DNA of 64,000 bases from Thiosocius sp963753845 (GTDB lineage: Bacteria > Pseudomonadota > Gammaproteobacteria > Chromatiales > Chromatiaceae). Location: NCBI GenBank assembly GCA_963753845.1, contig CAVWEI010000025.1, forward strand, positions 65,069-129,068, read 5' to 3'. A program made the translations under genes and the position numbers. This document shows, in pieces, positions 36,721 to 44,940 of this stretch; position 1 is the stretch's first letter, and each line of letters starts with the position of its first letter. Under the pieces are notes generated by a model. It ran no database searches. It was not told where the DNA came from and saw only the letters and a list, made by a program, of their open reading frames with translations.

Positions 36721-38442
36721 TCAGTCGATCCCGGTGGCCGATTGGGTGACGCGTTCAATCTCCTCGATGGTGGTGAGGCCTGCCACGGCTTTGCGAAGGC
36801 CATCGCTGCGCATGGTGATCATCCCTTGTTCCTGGGCGATACCTTGCAGGGTATCGGCATCCATGCGGGCGATGACGGCCCGGCGCAGCGGCTCGGTCAT
36901 CACCATCAGTTCGAGGATGGTCGTTCGCCCACGGTAGCCCGTCTGATCACACTCAACGCAGCCAGCTGCTCGATAGAGGGTGGGCGACGGCTCATCGGTG
37001 AAACGGTCGAGGCCGAGGTCCCGGATACGCGAAGCGGATGGGTTATAAGGGACCCGGCAATGCGGGCACAAACGCCGCACCAGGCGCTGCGCGAGTATGC
37101 CGTCGATAGTGGAGGTGAGCAGATAGTCATCGACCTGCATGTCCTGCATACGGGTGATGCTGCTCGCCGCATCGTTGGTGTGCAGGGTCGAAAATACCTT
37201 GTGACCGGTGAGCGCGGCCTGCACTGCGATTCGGGCGGTTTCGACGTCGCGCATCTCGCCGATCATGATGATGTCCGGGTCCTGCCGCAGGATTGCACGC
37301 AGCGCATTGGCGAAGGTCAGATCGATGTTTGGCCGCACCGGGATCTGGTTGATGCCCTGGAGCTGGTATTCCACCGGGTCTTCGACGGTCAGGATCTTCT
37401 TGTCGGGCGTGTTCAGGGCCGACAGGGCGGCGTACAGGGTGGTCGTCTTGCCGCTGCCGGTCGGTCCCGTCACCAGCACGATGCCGTGCGGGCGGGCCAA
37501 CAGCTGCTCGAATCGACGCAGGGTGTCGCCTTCGAAGCCGAGCGCGGCAAAGTCGAGCGTCACGTCACCGCGATCCAGCAGGCGCAGGACCACGCTCTCA
37601 CCGTGCAGGGTGGGAACCGTCGATATCCGCATGTCGACCTCACGGCCCTCGACCCGCAGCTTGATCCGCCCGTCCTGAGGCAGCCGACGCTCGGCGATGT
37701 TGAGATTGGCCATCACCTTGATGCGCGAGACGATCGCGGCCGGTGAAACGCCGCGCGGGAGCGCGATCGGGCGCAGATTGCCGTCGATCCGGTAGCGCAC
37801 CGACATCTTGTTTTCGAAAGGCTCGATATGGATGTCGGAGGCACGCAGTTCCAGGGCACGCGAGATAAGCTCGTTGACGCGGCGGATGACCGGTGCCTCG
37901 CTGGCCATATCGCGCAGGTTGGCGATCTCATCCGCTTCGTTGTCGGTCTTGGTGTCCAAGTTGGCCAGCAGCGGTTCGGTTTCCTCCGCGCTGGGGAAAT
38001 GCCGGGACAGGGCCGCCTGGATGTCGCTGATAAGCCCGATGCGGGGGTCCACGGGGCGGCCAAGGGCCAGCTTCACGGCCTCGAGGATGAAGCCGTCGCC
38101 CGGGTCGGCGAGGGCGATCTCCACATTGCCGGCCGAGGCCCTCAGCGGAACGGCGTAGTGCTGTCGAAGAAAGTCGGCCGAGACGGCCAGTTCGTCGCCC
38201 GGACCGTCAAGATAATCCGGCTTTGTGACCAGCGGCCAGCCCGTCGTCTCGGACAGGGCCTCGGCCAGATCGCGCTCGCCGACGAATCCAAGCTGGACCA
38301 GCAGAGGACCCAGCAGACCGCCTTTTTCCGCCTGCAGACTTCTTACCTGCTCAAGCTGTTCGGCAGCAAGCTTCCCTGATTGGACCAAGCGGTCGCCCAC
38401 GGCGATCGGGATCGATTGGCGATTTGTCGCTTGAATGTCCAT
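36721..38442 (-). CDS. gspE: Type II secretion ATPase GspE
   Basis: 573 residues from ATG 38442 (GGTGG upstream; a GTG three codons earlier is possible). The N-terminal MshEN-like domain (GDRLVQSGKLAAEQLEQVRSL, LLGPLLVQLGFVGERDLAEAL) lacks the leading Arg of the c-di-GMP motif. The second N domain is at about 60-140. The ATPase core has Walker A GPTGSGKTTTLYAAL (Lys about 332), the Asp box TVEDPVEYQL, Walker B RQDPDIIMIGEMRD and the His box FSTLHTNDA. A tetracysteine zinc site is present (CPHCRVPY ... CVECDQTGYRG). First gene of the operon. It drives pseudopilus extension at the inner face of the membrane. Confidence 0.94.
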   Translation of the reverse strand: MDIQATNRQSIPIAVGDRLVQSGKLAAEQLEQVRSLQAEKGGLLGPLLVQLGFVGERDLAEALSETTGWPLVTKPDYLDGPGDELAVSADFLRQHYAVPLRASAGNVEIALADPGDGFILEAVKLALGRPVDPRIGLISDIQAALSRHFPSAEETEPLLANLDTKTDNEADEIANLRDMASEAPVIRRVNELISRALELRASDIHIEPFENKMSVRYRIDGNLRPIALPRGVSPAAIVSRIKVMANLNIAERRLPQDGRIKLRVEGREVDMRISTVPTLHGESVVLRLLDRGDVTLDFAALGFEGDTLRRFEQLLARPHGIVLVTGPTGSGKTTTLYAALSALNTPDKKILTVEDPVEYQLQGINQIPVRPNIDLTFANALRAILRQDPDIIMIGEMRDVETARIAVQAALTGHKVFSTLHTNDAASSITRMQDMQVDDYLLTSTIDGILAQRLVRRLCPHCRVPYNPSASRIRDLGLDRFTDEPSPTLYRAAGCVECDQTGYRGRTTILELMVMTEPLRRAVIARMDADTLQGIAQEQGMITMRSDGLRKAVAGLTTIEEIERVTQSATGID

Positions 38443-38595
38443 GTCAGCCACCAGAATAACCCGTTTTTACCTCATTGAAATGCCGAAACGATGCCAGCCG
38501 TCAGACGGGTCGAAAACGCAAATGTTACCCGGTGCAGTCCTATGGCTGCGAACGCGATCCGGTGCGCGACTTCCGGTTGCAGGTCCATTCAGGCA

Positions 38596-38802
38596 TCAGG
38601 CATCCAGATCCGGGATCAGCCGGCTCTCCAGCCTTGCGATGGCGTCTTTGAGCAGCAGTTTGCGTTTCTTGAGCCGGGTCAGGCGCAGGTGATCGGGGCA
38701 GACATCTTCCGCCAGGCGCAGGATGGCCGCGTCGAGATCGCGGTGTTCCAGGCGCAGTTCAGCGATGTGCTCGCGCATTGGCTTGCAGGCTTCGTCGTCC
38801 AT
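38596..38802 (-). CDS. YdcH-like DUF465 small protein
   Basis: 68 residues, highly charged and helical. The EHRDLDAAILRLAEDVCPDHLRLTRLKKRKLLLKDAI pattern is the DUF465/YdcH signature (the RLKKRKLxLKDxI box), normally a short coiled-coil protein of unknown function. It sits about 150 nt upstream of gspE on the same strand, but nothing ties it to secretion. Confidence 0.78.
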   Translation of the reverse strand: MDDEACKPMREHIAELRLEHRDLDAAILRLAEDVCPDHLRLTRLKKRKLLLKDAIARLESRLIPDLDA

Positions 38803-38873
38803 CGGGTCGGGCTGGGGGCTGGTACGAATCCGCCCAGTTTACGGCACGCGGGATCAAAAGGGTCAGTGATTTT

Positions 38874-38905
38874 GCCGCCCGCGAGGTGTTGGTTCAGCGG
38901 GCGGC
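38874..38905. repeat. 9-bp GC-rich inverted repeat
   Basis: Perfect arms GCCGCCCGC (38874-38882) and GCGGGCGGC (38897-38905) with a 14-nt loop, in the 270-nt space between the DUF4124 and DUF465 genes. There is no T-run on either strand. It may act as a Rho-aided terminator for the minus-strand DUF4124/GAK transcript. Confidence 0.5.
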
Positions 38906-39076
38906 GGTAAAGAAGGCGAAGGCGGCGCTGCGAAGGCCTCAATGTGGCTCTGTGTGATGCGTCCAATCTCAACATAACCCACGTACGCTGAGGCTGGGCA
39001 GGTCAAAACATCATGTCTAGATACCCGTTGACGCCGGTCGGGATGGCCCCGCATCGGGTGTGCAGGATAAAGGTTT

Positions 39077-39541
39077 TCAGCGCCCGACCTGTTTTGCCGC
39101 CTCCTTGGCCTCCTGCAGTTCCTGCTCCGCTGCCTCCACCCTCTGAAAATATTCGGGTTTGATGCGGCTTCCGCCGCCGGCCATCCCCTGTCGATCGCCT
39201 TCCCTGAATTCCTTGGCCTCGGCCAGATTGGCCTCGGCGGCCTCGACGCGCTGTTGCGCCGCCGCACGCTGCTGCTTCATGGCGCGCTGACGCTGGTTCT
39301 GGCTGTCTTTGGCGGACCTTGCCGCCGCATTGTCGCTGCCAAGGCTGGGCTCGAGGTCGGCATTGGGGGCGGGTGCCGGGGTTATTGTGATGGGCTCGGC
39401 CACCACGGCATCGGCGGGGACGCTGTCGGAGAAGGTTACGTTGCCCTTGTCGTCAATCGATTCGAAGACCTGTTCTGCTGCCATCGATTGCAGCGATATG
39501 CCCAGGGTCAATACACAGCAGCCGGTAATCAAAATTTTCAT
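39077..39541 (-). CDS. Secreted DUF4124-domain protein
   Basis: 154 residues. The signal peptide (MKILITGCCVLTLGISLQSMAA) is followed by the DUF4124 motif EQVFESIDDKGNVTFSDSVPAD, a small WW-like fold common at the N-terminus of gammaproteobacterial envelope proteins. After a Pro-rich linker (PITITPAPAPNADLEP), the rest is a charged coiled coil (AAAQQRVEAAEANLAEAKEF, RVEAAEQELQEAKEAAKQ). The function of the family is unknown. It follows the amphi-Trp gene by 27 nt on the same strand and may be the tail of the GAK cluster. Confidence 0.82.
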   Translation of the reverse strand: MKILITGCCVLTLGISLQSMAAEQVFESIDDKGNVTFSDSVPADAVVAEPITITPAPAPNADLEPSLGSDNAAARSAKDSQNQRQRAMKQQRAAAQQRVEAAEANLAEAKEFREGDRQGMAGGGSRIKPEYFQRVEAAEQELQEAKEAAKQVGR

Positions 39542-39568
39542 AACAAGCCTCCATTGCGATCTGTCAGA

Positions 39569-39850
39569 CTATTTGTAAACCACTGCGTTCAGCCGTAGCG
39601 GTTTCTTGCGCTTGACCTTTTCTTCGGCCTGCCAGGTTACGCGTATGTCCAGACGGTGACTGAGCTCGTCCTGGCTGGCGGTAATCTTCAGGTTCAACAG
39701 GCCTTCGGGTTCCATGACGATCTCCCCGTCTTCGTCGCTGAAAGCGAGCTTTCCCTTGGCGATGCCGCTGGTGATGGACTTGAGTATCGCCTGTATGGTC
39801 TCGGCGTCCTGCAGGGATTCGTGCCTGAAACTGTTCTTGCTCTGCCGCAT
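39569..39850 (-). CDS. Amphi-Trp domain protein (GAK system component)
   Basis: 93 residues from ATG 39850 (MRQSKNSFRHESLQDAETIQ). The pattern FRHESLQDAETIQAILKSI, GIAKGKLAFSDEDGEIVMEP, LLNLKITASQDEL and the closing RLDIRVTWQAEE, with Trp, is the amphi-Trp domain defined in TIGRFAMs as a marker of the GAK (Grasp, Amphi-Trp, Kinase) gene set. The biochemical role is unknown. It starts 13 nt after the metallophosphoesterase stop on the same strand, and the HprK-related kinase and ATP-grasp genes are about 3 kb upstream, so the complete GAK trio is present in one run of genes. Confidence 0.83.
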   Translation of the reverse strand: MRQSKNSFRHESLQDAETIQAILKSITSGIAKGKLAFSDEDGEIVMEPEGLLNLKITASQDELSHRLDIRVTWQAEEKVKRKKPLRLNAVVYK

Positions 39851-39863
39851 CGGTTTGCCTGAC

Positions 39864-41195
39864 TCACTGTTGAATGTAACTGTCGGGTTCGAAGATCTTC
39901 GCATAAGGGTGGTCGGTGCTGATACCGATGACCCTGCCTTCGGGGCGGACGATGGTGACACCCACGCCATAGCCGGCCAGCCCCTCTTTCATGCGCGAGT
40001 TGCGGTCCATGGTGATGTCACTCTCGAAGTGGATCATGCCCTTGCGCAGCATCAACTGCTGGCCCCTGGTGCGATTCCGATGGCCGTGGACGACGGCGTG
40101 CACGCCGTGGCGATATGCCCTGGCCACGCCACCCCTGGTGAGTGGCATGTCGACGTCACGGTATTTGGTGCGCATCGTGTTGGCAAGCGGGCCGTAGTAG
40201 AACTCGAACAGGTCACGCCGGATCTGCTTGCGAAACAGGCGGTTCAGGTGGGCGACACCTTTTCGTTCGATCAGTGCGGTTACCTGGTCATCGATACCGG
40301 CATGGATGAACAGAAAGGACCCCGAGCGATAGGCCAGTTGCATGTCACGGAAGAACCAGGCGAACTCGCCACCGGGTTCGAGGAAGAGTTTCCTGCATTT
40401 GCGTGCCGTGGCATACACGTCGCGCAGCGAAAGCCCTGCATCCTTACAGGCCTGCTCGAACACCTGGACTTTTTTGCGCATACGTGAAGTCTCGCGCTCG
40501 ATGCTCTGTTTCGACATCAGGTGGGCGGCCTTGAGGGGAAACTCCTCGAACCAGTCCGCGGAAGGGTAGAGCCTGTTTCGACACTTGTTTACGCCGGGAA
40601 TGCCACGCAGGCTTTTCCTGCCACAGAGATACTCGGCGTGAATCTCTTTCAACAAGGGGACAACCTTGGGTCCCATGCGAACGAACAGGTGCTCGGTCAG
40701 GGTATCGCGTTCCATATTCATTGCACGCAGCCCCATCAGCAGCCGGACGTCGTGATTTCCCGCCAGCAGCTTTACCCTGGCACCCGTGCGCATCAGGTGA
40801 CGGACGCTGCGCAATACCTCGAGATTGCTCGGTCCCTTGTCAAGGCAATCACCACCGATGATGAAGGTGCCCTTTCTGCCCGCCTTGGTCAGTTTGATGT
40901 CGAAATAACCGGGCCCGGTCTTGCGCACGCCGCCACTGGCCACCAGGGAGGCATTGAACGCCTCTGCATCGGCATGGGGGTCTGCGAGAAAGTAGATCGG
41001 GCGCTTCGGCCCGTGCCAGGGCCTGTGCGAGACGGCCCGCGCCAGCGCATGGCCAAGGGCGCGGTCCTTGCTTGCCGAGTGGTGCCTGCCAGGTCGCCAT
41101 TGCTTTGCAGCAGTCGGTAACTCATCGGCTATCCAGCGCTTCCCATGGTAGTGCGGCAGTTTCGTCTTGTGCTTGTTGTGCTTGCTATGAGGCAT
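39864..41195 (-). CDS. Calcineurin-like metallophosphoesterase
   Basis: 443 residues. A very basic N-terminus (MPHSKHNKHKTKLPHYHGKR) precedes a metallophosphoesterase core: FLADPHAD (metal motif I, DxH), FIIGGDCLDKGPSN (GDxxDKG), LLAGNHDVRL (GNHD), FLFIHAGIDD and VHGHRNRTRG (GHxx), all metal-binding motifs present. An insertion of about 130 residues with helices and several Cys (KCRNRLYPSADWFEE, ARKCRKLF) lies between GNHD and the second half. It may hydrolyse a phosphoester in a nucleotide, protein or small molecule. It lies between the amphi-Trp gene and the histidine phosphatase, on the same strand. Confidence 0.86.
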   Translation of the reverse strand: MPHSKHNKHKTKLPHYHGKRWIADELPTAAKQWRPGRHHSASKDRALGHALARAVSHRPWHGPKRPIYFLADPHADAEAFNASLVASGGVRKTGPGYFDIKLTKAGRKGTFIIGGDCLDKGPSNLEVLRSVRHLMRTGARVKLLAGNHDVRLLMGLRAMNMERDTLTEHLFVRMGPKVVPLLKEIHAEYLCGRKSLRGIPGVNKCRNRLYPSADWFEEFPLKAAHLMSKQSIERETSRMRKKVQVFEQACKDAGLSLRDVYATARKCRKLFLEPGGEFAWFFRDMQLAYRSGSFLFIHAGIDDQVTALIERKGVAHLNRLFRKQIRRDLFEFYYGPLANTMRTKYRDVDMPLTRGGVARAYRHGVHAVVHGHRNRTRGQQLMLRKGMIHFESDITMDRNSRMKEGLAGYGVGVTIVRPEGRVIGISTDHPYAKIFEPDSYIQQ

Positions 41196-41276
41196 GTCAG
41201 CGTTCGTGCAGTTTCGTAGAGCGCATCTGTGTACCAGATCCAGGTTGCGGTTGCGTGAAGCCCACAGTTTCAGCGT

Positions 41277-41981
41277 TCAATCGGTGTATTCACTCGGTCC
41301 GGCACGAATCTTCCACTCACCGGCGATATGCCGCCAAAGCCCGTTCGGGACGTACTCCAGGAATACCGGTCGGGCATGGTACATGCTCAGTTGCGCGATC
41401 TGTTCGAACGACAGCACGCCCATGTGATAAGCGGCGTGGCGGAATGCCGCACCGTGGCCGACGAACAGCCTCAGGGTATCCACGGCGGCATTCGTCGCGA
41501 GCGATTCCATCTGCCGCCCGATATGCGCGGCGACTCGCTCGCCGGCCTCGAGCAGGGACTCGGCACCCTGTAGCGGCAGCCGAAAGCGGCTGTTCGACTT
41601 CCAGTCGGGCGGCAGGTCGGGGAAGCGTGGGTCTTCGTGGACGACCGCCTCGATAGCCGCGATGCTGAGATTGGCGGCGCTGCCCAGGCCGCGCTCGGCC
41701 AGATCGTCAAAGCCGTTCAGCCGGGGTGGGCCGCGAAAACGCCCGGCCAGCTGCTCGATGATGATCTGTGCCGTCTGCCAGGCCCTGAGCAGCTGCGAAC
41801 TGTCCACCCGGGGCGACAGCAACCAGCCGTGACTGTCGATAGTTTCGCGCAGCATGATGCCAGCTGCGCGCGCCTGGTCCTCCCCCCCGGCAGTCAGGGG
41901 GAAGGGCTGGTGTGCGCTGGGTGTATCCGGCAGTTGCCGGTAGTCGCCATGACGGATGAGTGCCGCGATCAGCCTTGGCAT
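41277..41981 (-). CDS. Histidine-phosphatase superfamily protein
   Basis: 234 residues. The RHG catalytic motif is near the N-terminus (LIAALIRHGDY), followed by the usual second Arg (RVDSSQLLRAWQTAQII, with SSQLLRAWQTA for SPLxRAxQTA), Glu (FDDLAERGLGS) and the second His (LFVGHGAAFRHAAYH). This places it in branch 1 (phosphoglycerate mutase/SixA-like). The substrate is unknown. Start is 4 nt after the stop of the SixA-Nudix gene, so the two are co-translated in one operon. Confidence 0.85.
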   Translation of the reverse strand: MPRLIAALIRHGDYRQLPDTPSAHQPFPLTAGGEDQARAAGIMLRETIDSHGWLLSPRVDSSQLLRAWQTAQIIIEQLAGRFRGPPRLNGFDDLAERGLGSAANLSIAAIEAVVHEDPRFPDLPPDWKSNSRFRLPLQGAESLLEAGERVAAHIGRQMESLATNAAVDTLRLFVGHGAAFRHAAYHMGVLSFEQIAQLSMYHARPVFLEYVPNGLWRHIAGEWKIRAGPSEYTD

Positions 41982-41985
41982 GGCC

Positions 41986-42954
41986 TCAGTCTTTCAACAG
42001 CCATTTTTCGAGTGCGAGGATCATGGGGCCGAGTTCCGGCTGTCTGAGCAGCTCAACGGCCTTGTCCGCAGAGACCCACTGGCGCCCTCGATGGCGTTCT
42101 TCCCACTCGGACTCAGGCAGTTGGCGGGTGACCGCCATCGGGTAGACGTTCACGGTGCAGGTCGCACCCCATTTCGGATAACTGTAGTTGCCCACCGCTT
42201 CCGGCATCACGTCGCCTTCCACCCCAGCCTCCTCCCAGGCCTCCTTGGCGGCAGAGTTCTGAAGGTTGTGTCCCGGGTCCGCGATGCCCTTTGGGATCAC
42301 CCAGTGCTTGTCCTGGCTGGAACGGATGACCAGGATCTCGGGCCGCCCGTCGACCATGCGATAGGGAATCACCGAAGATTGGGTGTAGTAATAGGCAGGC
42401 CGGTCCCGGCGCTCTTTGCTGTGTGGCGAAGGAAAGGGGAATTTCTTCTCCAGGCTCGACGGACGTATAAGCTGCAGCAGTTTTGCCTCGGCCTCCTGCA
42501 GGGCGCTCCAGTCGTCCGGCATGGCCAGGCGGGCGAGGGCGGCGGTGGGCATCAGGCTGCCTTTGGCCGGGATCTCCAGGGCCTGATCCGCCAGATAGAT
42601 AAGCAGGAGTTCGAGCCCGGGGTTGTGTCCGACCAGCATCACGCGTTGCGCCTCTGCCGGGCAGTCTGCCAGCACCTGCAACAGGGTGTCCCGGCTGGCC
42701 TGATAGATCCTGCGGTCCGTCTGGACATGGTCGGCCCCCATGCCCATTGCCTTGCAACACTTCTGTGCCGTTACCAGGGCACGCTCCGCCGGTGAGCTGA
42801 TGACCAGGTCCGGGGTCAGTCCGTTCCGTTGCAGCCAGACGGCCATGCGCTGCGCGCCGCGTTTGCCCTTGTCTTTGAGCGGTCGGTCATAGTCTTCGAT
42901 GTCGCTATTCCGGTCCGATTTTCCATGGCGCAAAAGCAGCAGTTCGCGAGGCAT
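41986..42954 (-). CDS. SixA-type phosphohistidine phosphatase fused to a Nudix domain
   Basis: 322 residues from ATG 42954 (MPRELLLLRHGKSDRNSD). Residues 1-160 are SixA-like: LLRHGKSDR, YDRPLKDKGKRGAQRMA, SSPAERALVTAQ, VMLVGHNPGLELLL. Residues 180-322 form a Nudix domain: SSVIPYRMVDGRPEILVIRS, KHWVIPKGIADPG, and a Nudix box ending AAKEAWEEAGVEG. The box has His where the first Glu of GX5E usually stands, but the REUXEEXGU part is kept, with Lys for Arg. It could remove phosphate from protein histidine and hydrolyse a diphosphate, or both domains could act on one metabolite. It lies 4 nt after the HprK-related gene. Confidence 0.87.
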   Translation of the reverse strand: MPRELLLLRHGKSDRNSDIEDYDRPLKDKGKRGAQRMAVWLQRNGLTPDLVISSPAERALVTAQKCCKAMGMGADHVQTDRRIYQASRDTLLQVLADCPAEAQRVMLVGHNPGLELLLIYLADQALEIPAKGSLMPTAALARLAMPDDWSALQEAEAKLLQLIRPSSLEKKFPFPSPHSKERRDRPAYYYTQSSVIPYRMVDGRPEILVIRSSQDKHWVIPKGIADPGHNLQNSAAKEAWEEAGVEGDVMPEAVGNYSYPKWGATCTVNVYPMAVTRQLPESEWEERHRGRQWVSADKAVELLRQPELGPMILALEKWLLKD

Positions 42955-42958
42955 GTGA

Positions 42959-44050
42959 TCAATCCAATAGTTCGTCAAGGCGTCGGGTCATGGCATCGAA
43001 ATCGATGCGCCCGCTTGCCTCGTAGGTTGCGATGGGTTGCAGGGTATCGAGATAGGCCTGCTCATTGAACGGCATATCGTCGTCGAAGAAGCTGCCATCG
43101 GCGAATTGGTAGAAGGGGCCGGGAGACTTCATGATGGCGCCCAGCAGGTCGCGTCGTTCGGACAGGTCGACCTTCCTGAGGTCCATTGGCCGGTCGCTGT
43201 CGCGCCGCCAGTTGAGCACCAGGAAGGCCCCCAGCGGCGCCTCCGTGGTGACGCGGTCCTTCCCATATACCCGATCGATCAGGACATCGTACTTTTCTTC
43301 CAGTTCCCACAGTTGCTCGTTCGGCATGGCGAGCAGTGACTCCCGCTCGCTTGACGGGATCAGAGAATGCAGCCTTGGATTATGCACGATGGTGCCCGGG
43401 TTCACCCGGGGCAGCTTGGGGATGCCCGCGGACTGGACGGTGGCGCCGTTGGAGCGGATGAACAACCGGTCGTTGGTCAGGTAGCTGATCTGCGGGTTCT
43501 CCATCATGTGCAGCATCAGGGTGGATTTGCCGCCGCCGGAAAAGCCGGCGATACCCAGGGTACGATTGCCGCGCACAAGACCGGCTGCGTGGCAGATCAG
43601 CCAGCCGCGGTTCTGCAGCCAGTTCATGTACTGGGCGTTGATGAAGTTGATCACCTGGTTGTCGTAGCGGATGCACGGACCCGCGGCGATACGCCTGCTC
43701 TGGCTCTGCAGGAACACCATGCCGGTGCGGACCTTGCGCACCAGGCGGCCGCCGGGAAAGTCGGAATAGCTGTCCTTGCGCCCGCTCTTGCCCGGTTCCC
43801 GTTTCCAGTCGGTGAACTCGGTGTCCAGTTTGGGCGGGTCGCGCTCGATCGCGATGATTTCGATATCCGGTTCCGAGGCAGGGCCGACGACGTGTGAGAA
43901 ATAGCCAGTAAGTTGCTCGATGTGCTCGGCCGAATTGGATCGGATACGCAGGGTGCATTCACCGAGCGCCAGATGGAGGGTGGACTCACACAGGGCAGCA
44001 CCCTCGATGAGTTTGTCGGCCATGCGGTCGAGCCTGTCAGTATTCGTCAT
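42959..44050 (-). CDS. HprK-related kinase B (GAK system)
   Basis: 363 residues. The C-terminal kinase fold has the P-loop GIAGFSGGGKSTLM (about 167-179) and SYLTNDRLFIRSNGATVQSAGIPKLPRV, matching the HPr kinase/phosphorylase family in its ATP-binding and catalytic-loop positions (TNDR for the usual DD region). The HPr-binding C-terminus is replaced by an unrelated tail. An N-terminal domain (about 1-130) contains FPGGRLVRKVRTGMVFLQS. TIGRFAMs separates this as HprK-related kinase B, found beside the GAK ATP-grasp enzyme. The start overlaps that gene by 4 nt. The phosphorylated target is not known. Confidence 0.86.
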   Translation of the reverse strand: MTNTDRLDRMADKLIEGAALCESTLHLALGECTLRIRSNSAEHIEQLTGYFSHVVGPASEPDIEIIAIERDPPKLDTEFTDWKREPGKSGRKDSYSDFPGGRLVRKVRTGMVFLQSQSRRIAAGPCIRYDNQVINFINAQYMNWLQNRGWLICHAAGLVRGNRTLGIAGFSGGGKSTLMLHMMENPQISYLTNDRLFIRSNGATVQSAGIPKLPRVNPGTIVHNPRLHSLIPSSERESLLAMPNEQLWELEEKYDVLIDRVYGKDRVTTEAPLGAFLVLNWRRDSDRPMDLRKVDLSERRDLLGAIMKSPGPFYQFADGSFFDDDMPFNEQAYLDTLQPIATYEASGRIDFDAMTRRLDELLD

Positions 44051-44940
44051 TGTATTTTCAGCTTTGTCAGTACGTAGTCAGTGTAGGATCCAGCAGCATC
44101 GATTCCTGCCCCTTCCAGGGCACCCCGAAAGCCGCCGAAGGCCGATACCTCGAAGACGATCGGGCCGTCGCTGGTCTCGGCGACATCGACCGTGGTGAAG
44201 TCCATGCCGAAGGGTGCCTGCGCCCGGCGTGCCAGTTCGATGGTCTCATCCGGCGGCGTGAAGCCTTCGTAACGGCCGCCGCTGTGTATGGTGGTGTTCC
44301 AGGAATCGTCCTGAGACACGCGCGCATAGGTACCGAGATACTCGCCGCCCAGAAACACCATGCCCAGGTCGCGTCCCGAGAGATCGAGCTTGCGCTGGAT
44401 GTACATCATCGGATTGCTGCGCCGGAAGTCCCGGACGGCTGCGGCCACCGTCTCGTCCGGCTGATCCGCATCGATGATGCACATCCCCCGGGCCTTGGTG
44501 GAGAAAAGCGGTTTGAAAACCGCGCTGCCGAACCGTCGGACCGCGCGGACAGCGGCATCGACGTCTTCGGTAACCAGGGTCTCCGGCATGGGGATGCCGG
44601 CATTGCGCAGGGTGACGGTGCAGCTCAAACGGTCGATCAGGCGCAGCATGTTTTCGGCGCCGCTGAAGACTCTCACGCCGGCGCGCTCTGCAACCCGCAG
44701 CAGTTCGAGCCGGTCCAGTGTGTTGGGGCTGTACTCGGCACTGATCTTCTTGACGATCAGGCCATCGAGTCTGCACAGGTCTTGTCCATTGAACAGCAAC
44801 CGGCCCTCCTGGAGGTCCAGTTCGACCCTGCCCATGTCGACCACCAGGCGAAAGCCCGTGCGCTTTTCGACTGCGTCGGCGAGGGTCTCTGTGGACCATT
44901 TGCCGGGTATGCCGATGACGGCGATTCTGGGTTCAGCCAA
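44047..44940 (-). CDS. GAK system ATP-grasp enzyme
   Basis: 297 residues of RimK-like ATP-grasp type: an N-terminal preATP-grasp domain (IAVIGIPGKWSTETLADAVE, LCRLDGLIVKKISAEYSPN), the middle domain (RLIDRLSCTVTLRNAGIPMP, ETLVTEDVDAA), the ATP-binding lysine in SAVFKPLFSTKARGM, and the C-terminal PFGMDFTTVDVAE and GPIVFEVSAFGGFRG carrying acidic Mg-binding residues with the FEVSAFGG motif. Such enzymes ligate an amine to a carboxyl group using ATP. This subfamily defines the G of the GAK system. It overlaps the PhoU-kinase fusion stop by 8 nt and the HprK-related start by 4 nt. Confidence 0.86.
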   Translation of the reverse strand: MAEPRIAVIGIPGKWSTETLADAVEKRTGFRLVVDMGRVELDLQEGRLLFNGQDLCRLDGLIVKKISAEYSPNTLDRLELLRVAERAGVRVFSGAENMLRLIDRLSCTVTLRNAGIPMPETLVTEDVDAAVRAVRRFGSAVFKPLFSTKARGMCIIDADQPDETVAAAVRDFRRSNPMMYIQRKLDLSGRDLGMVFLGGEYLGTYARVSQDDSWNTTIHSGGRYEGFTPPDETIELARRAQAPFGMDFTTVDVAETSDGPIVFEVSAFGGFRGALEGAGIDAAGSYTDYVLTKLKIQ

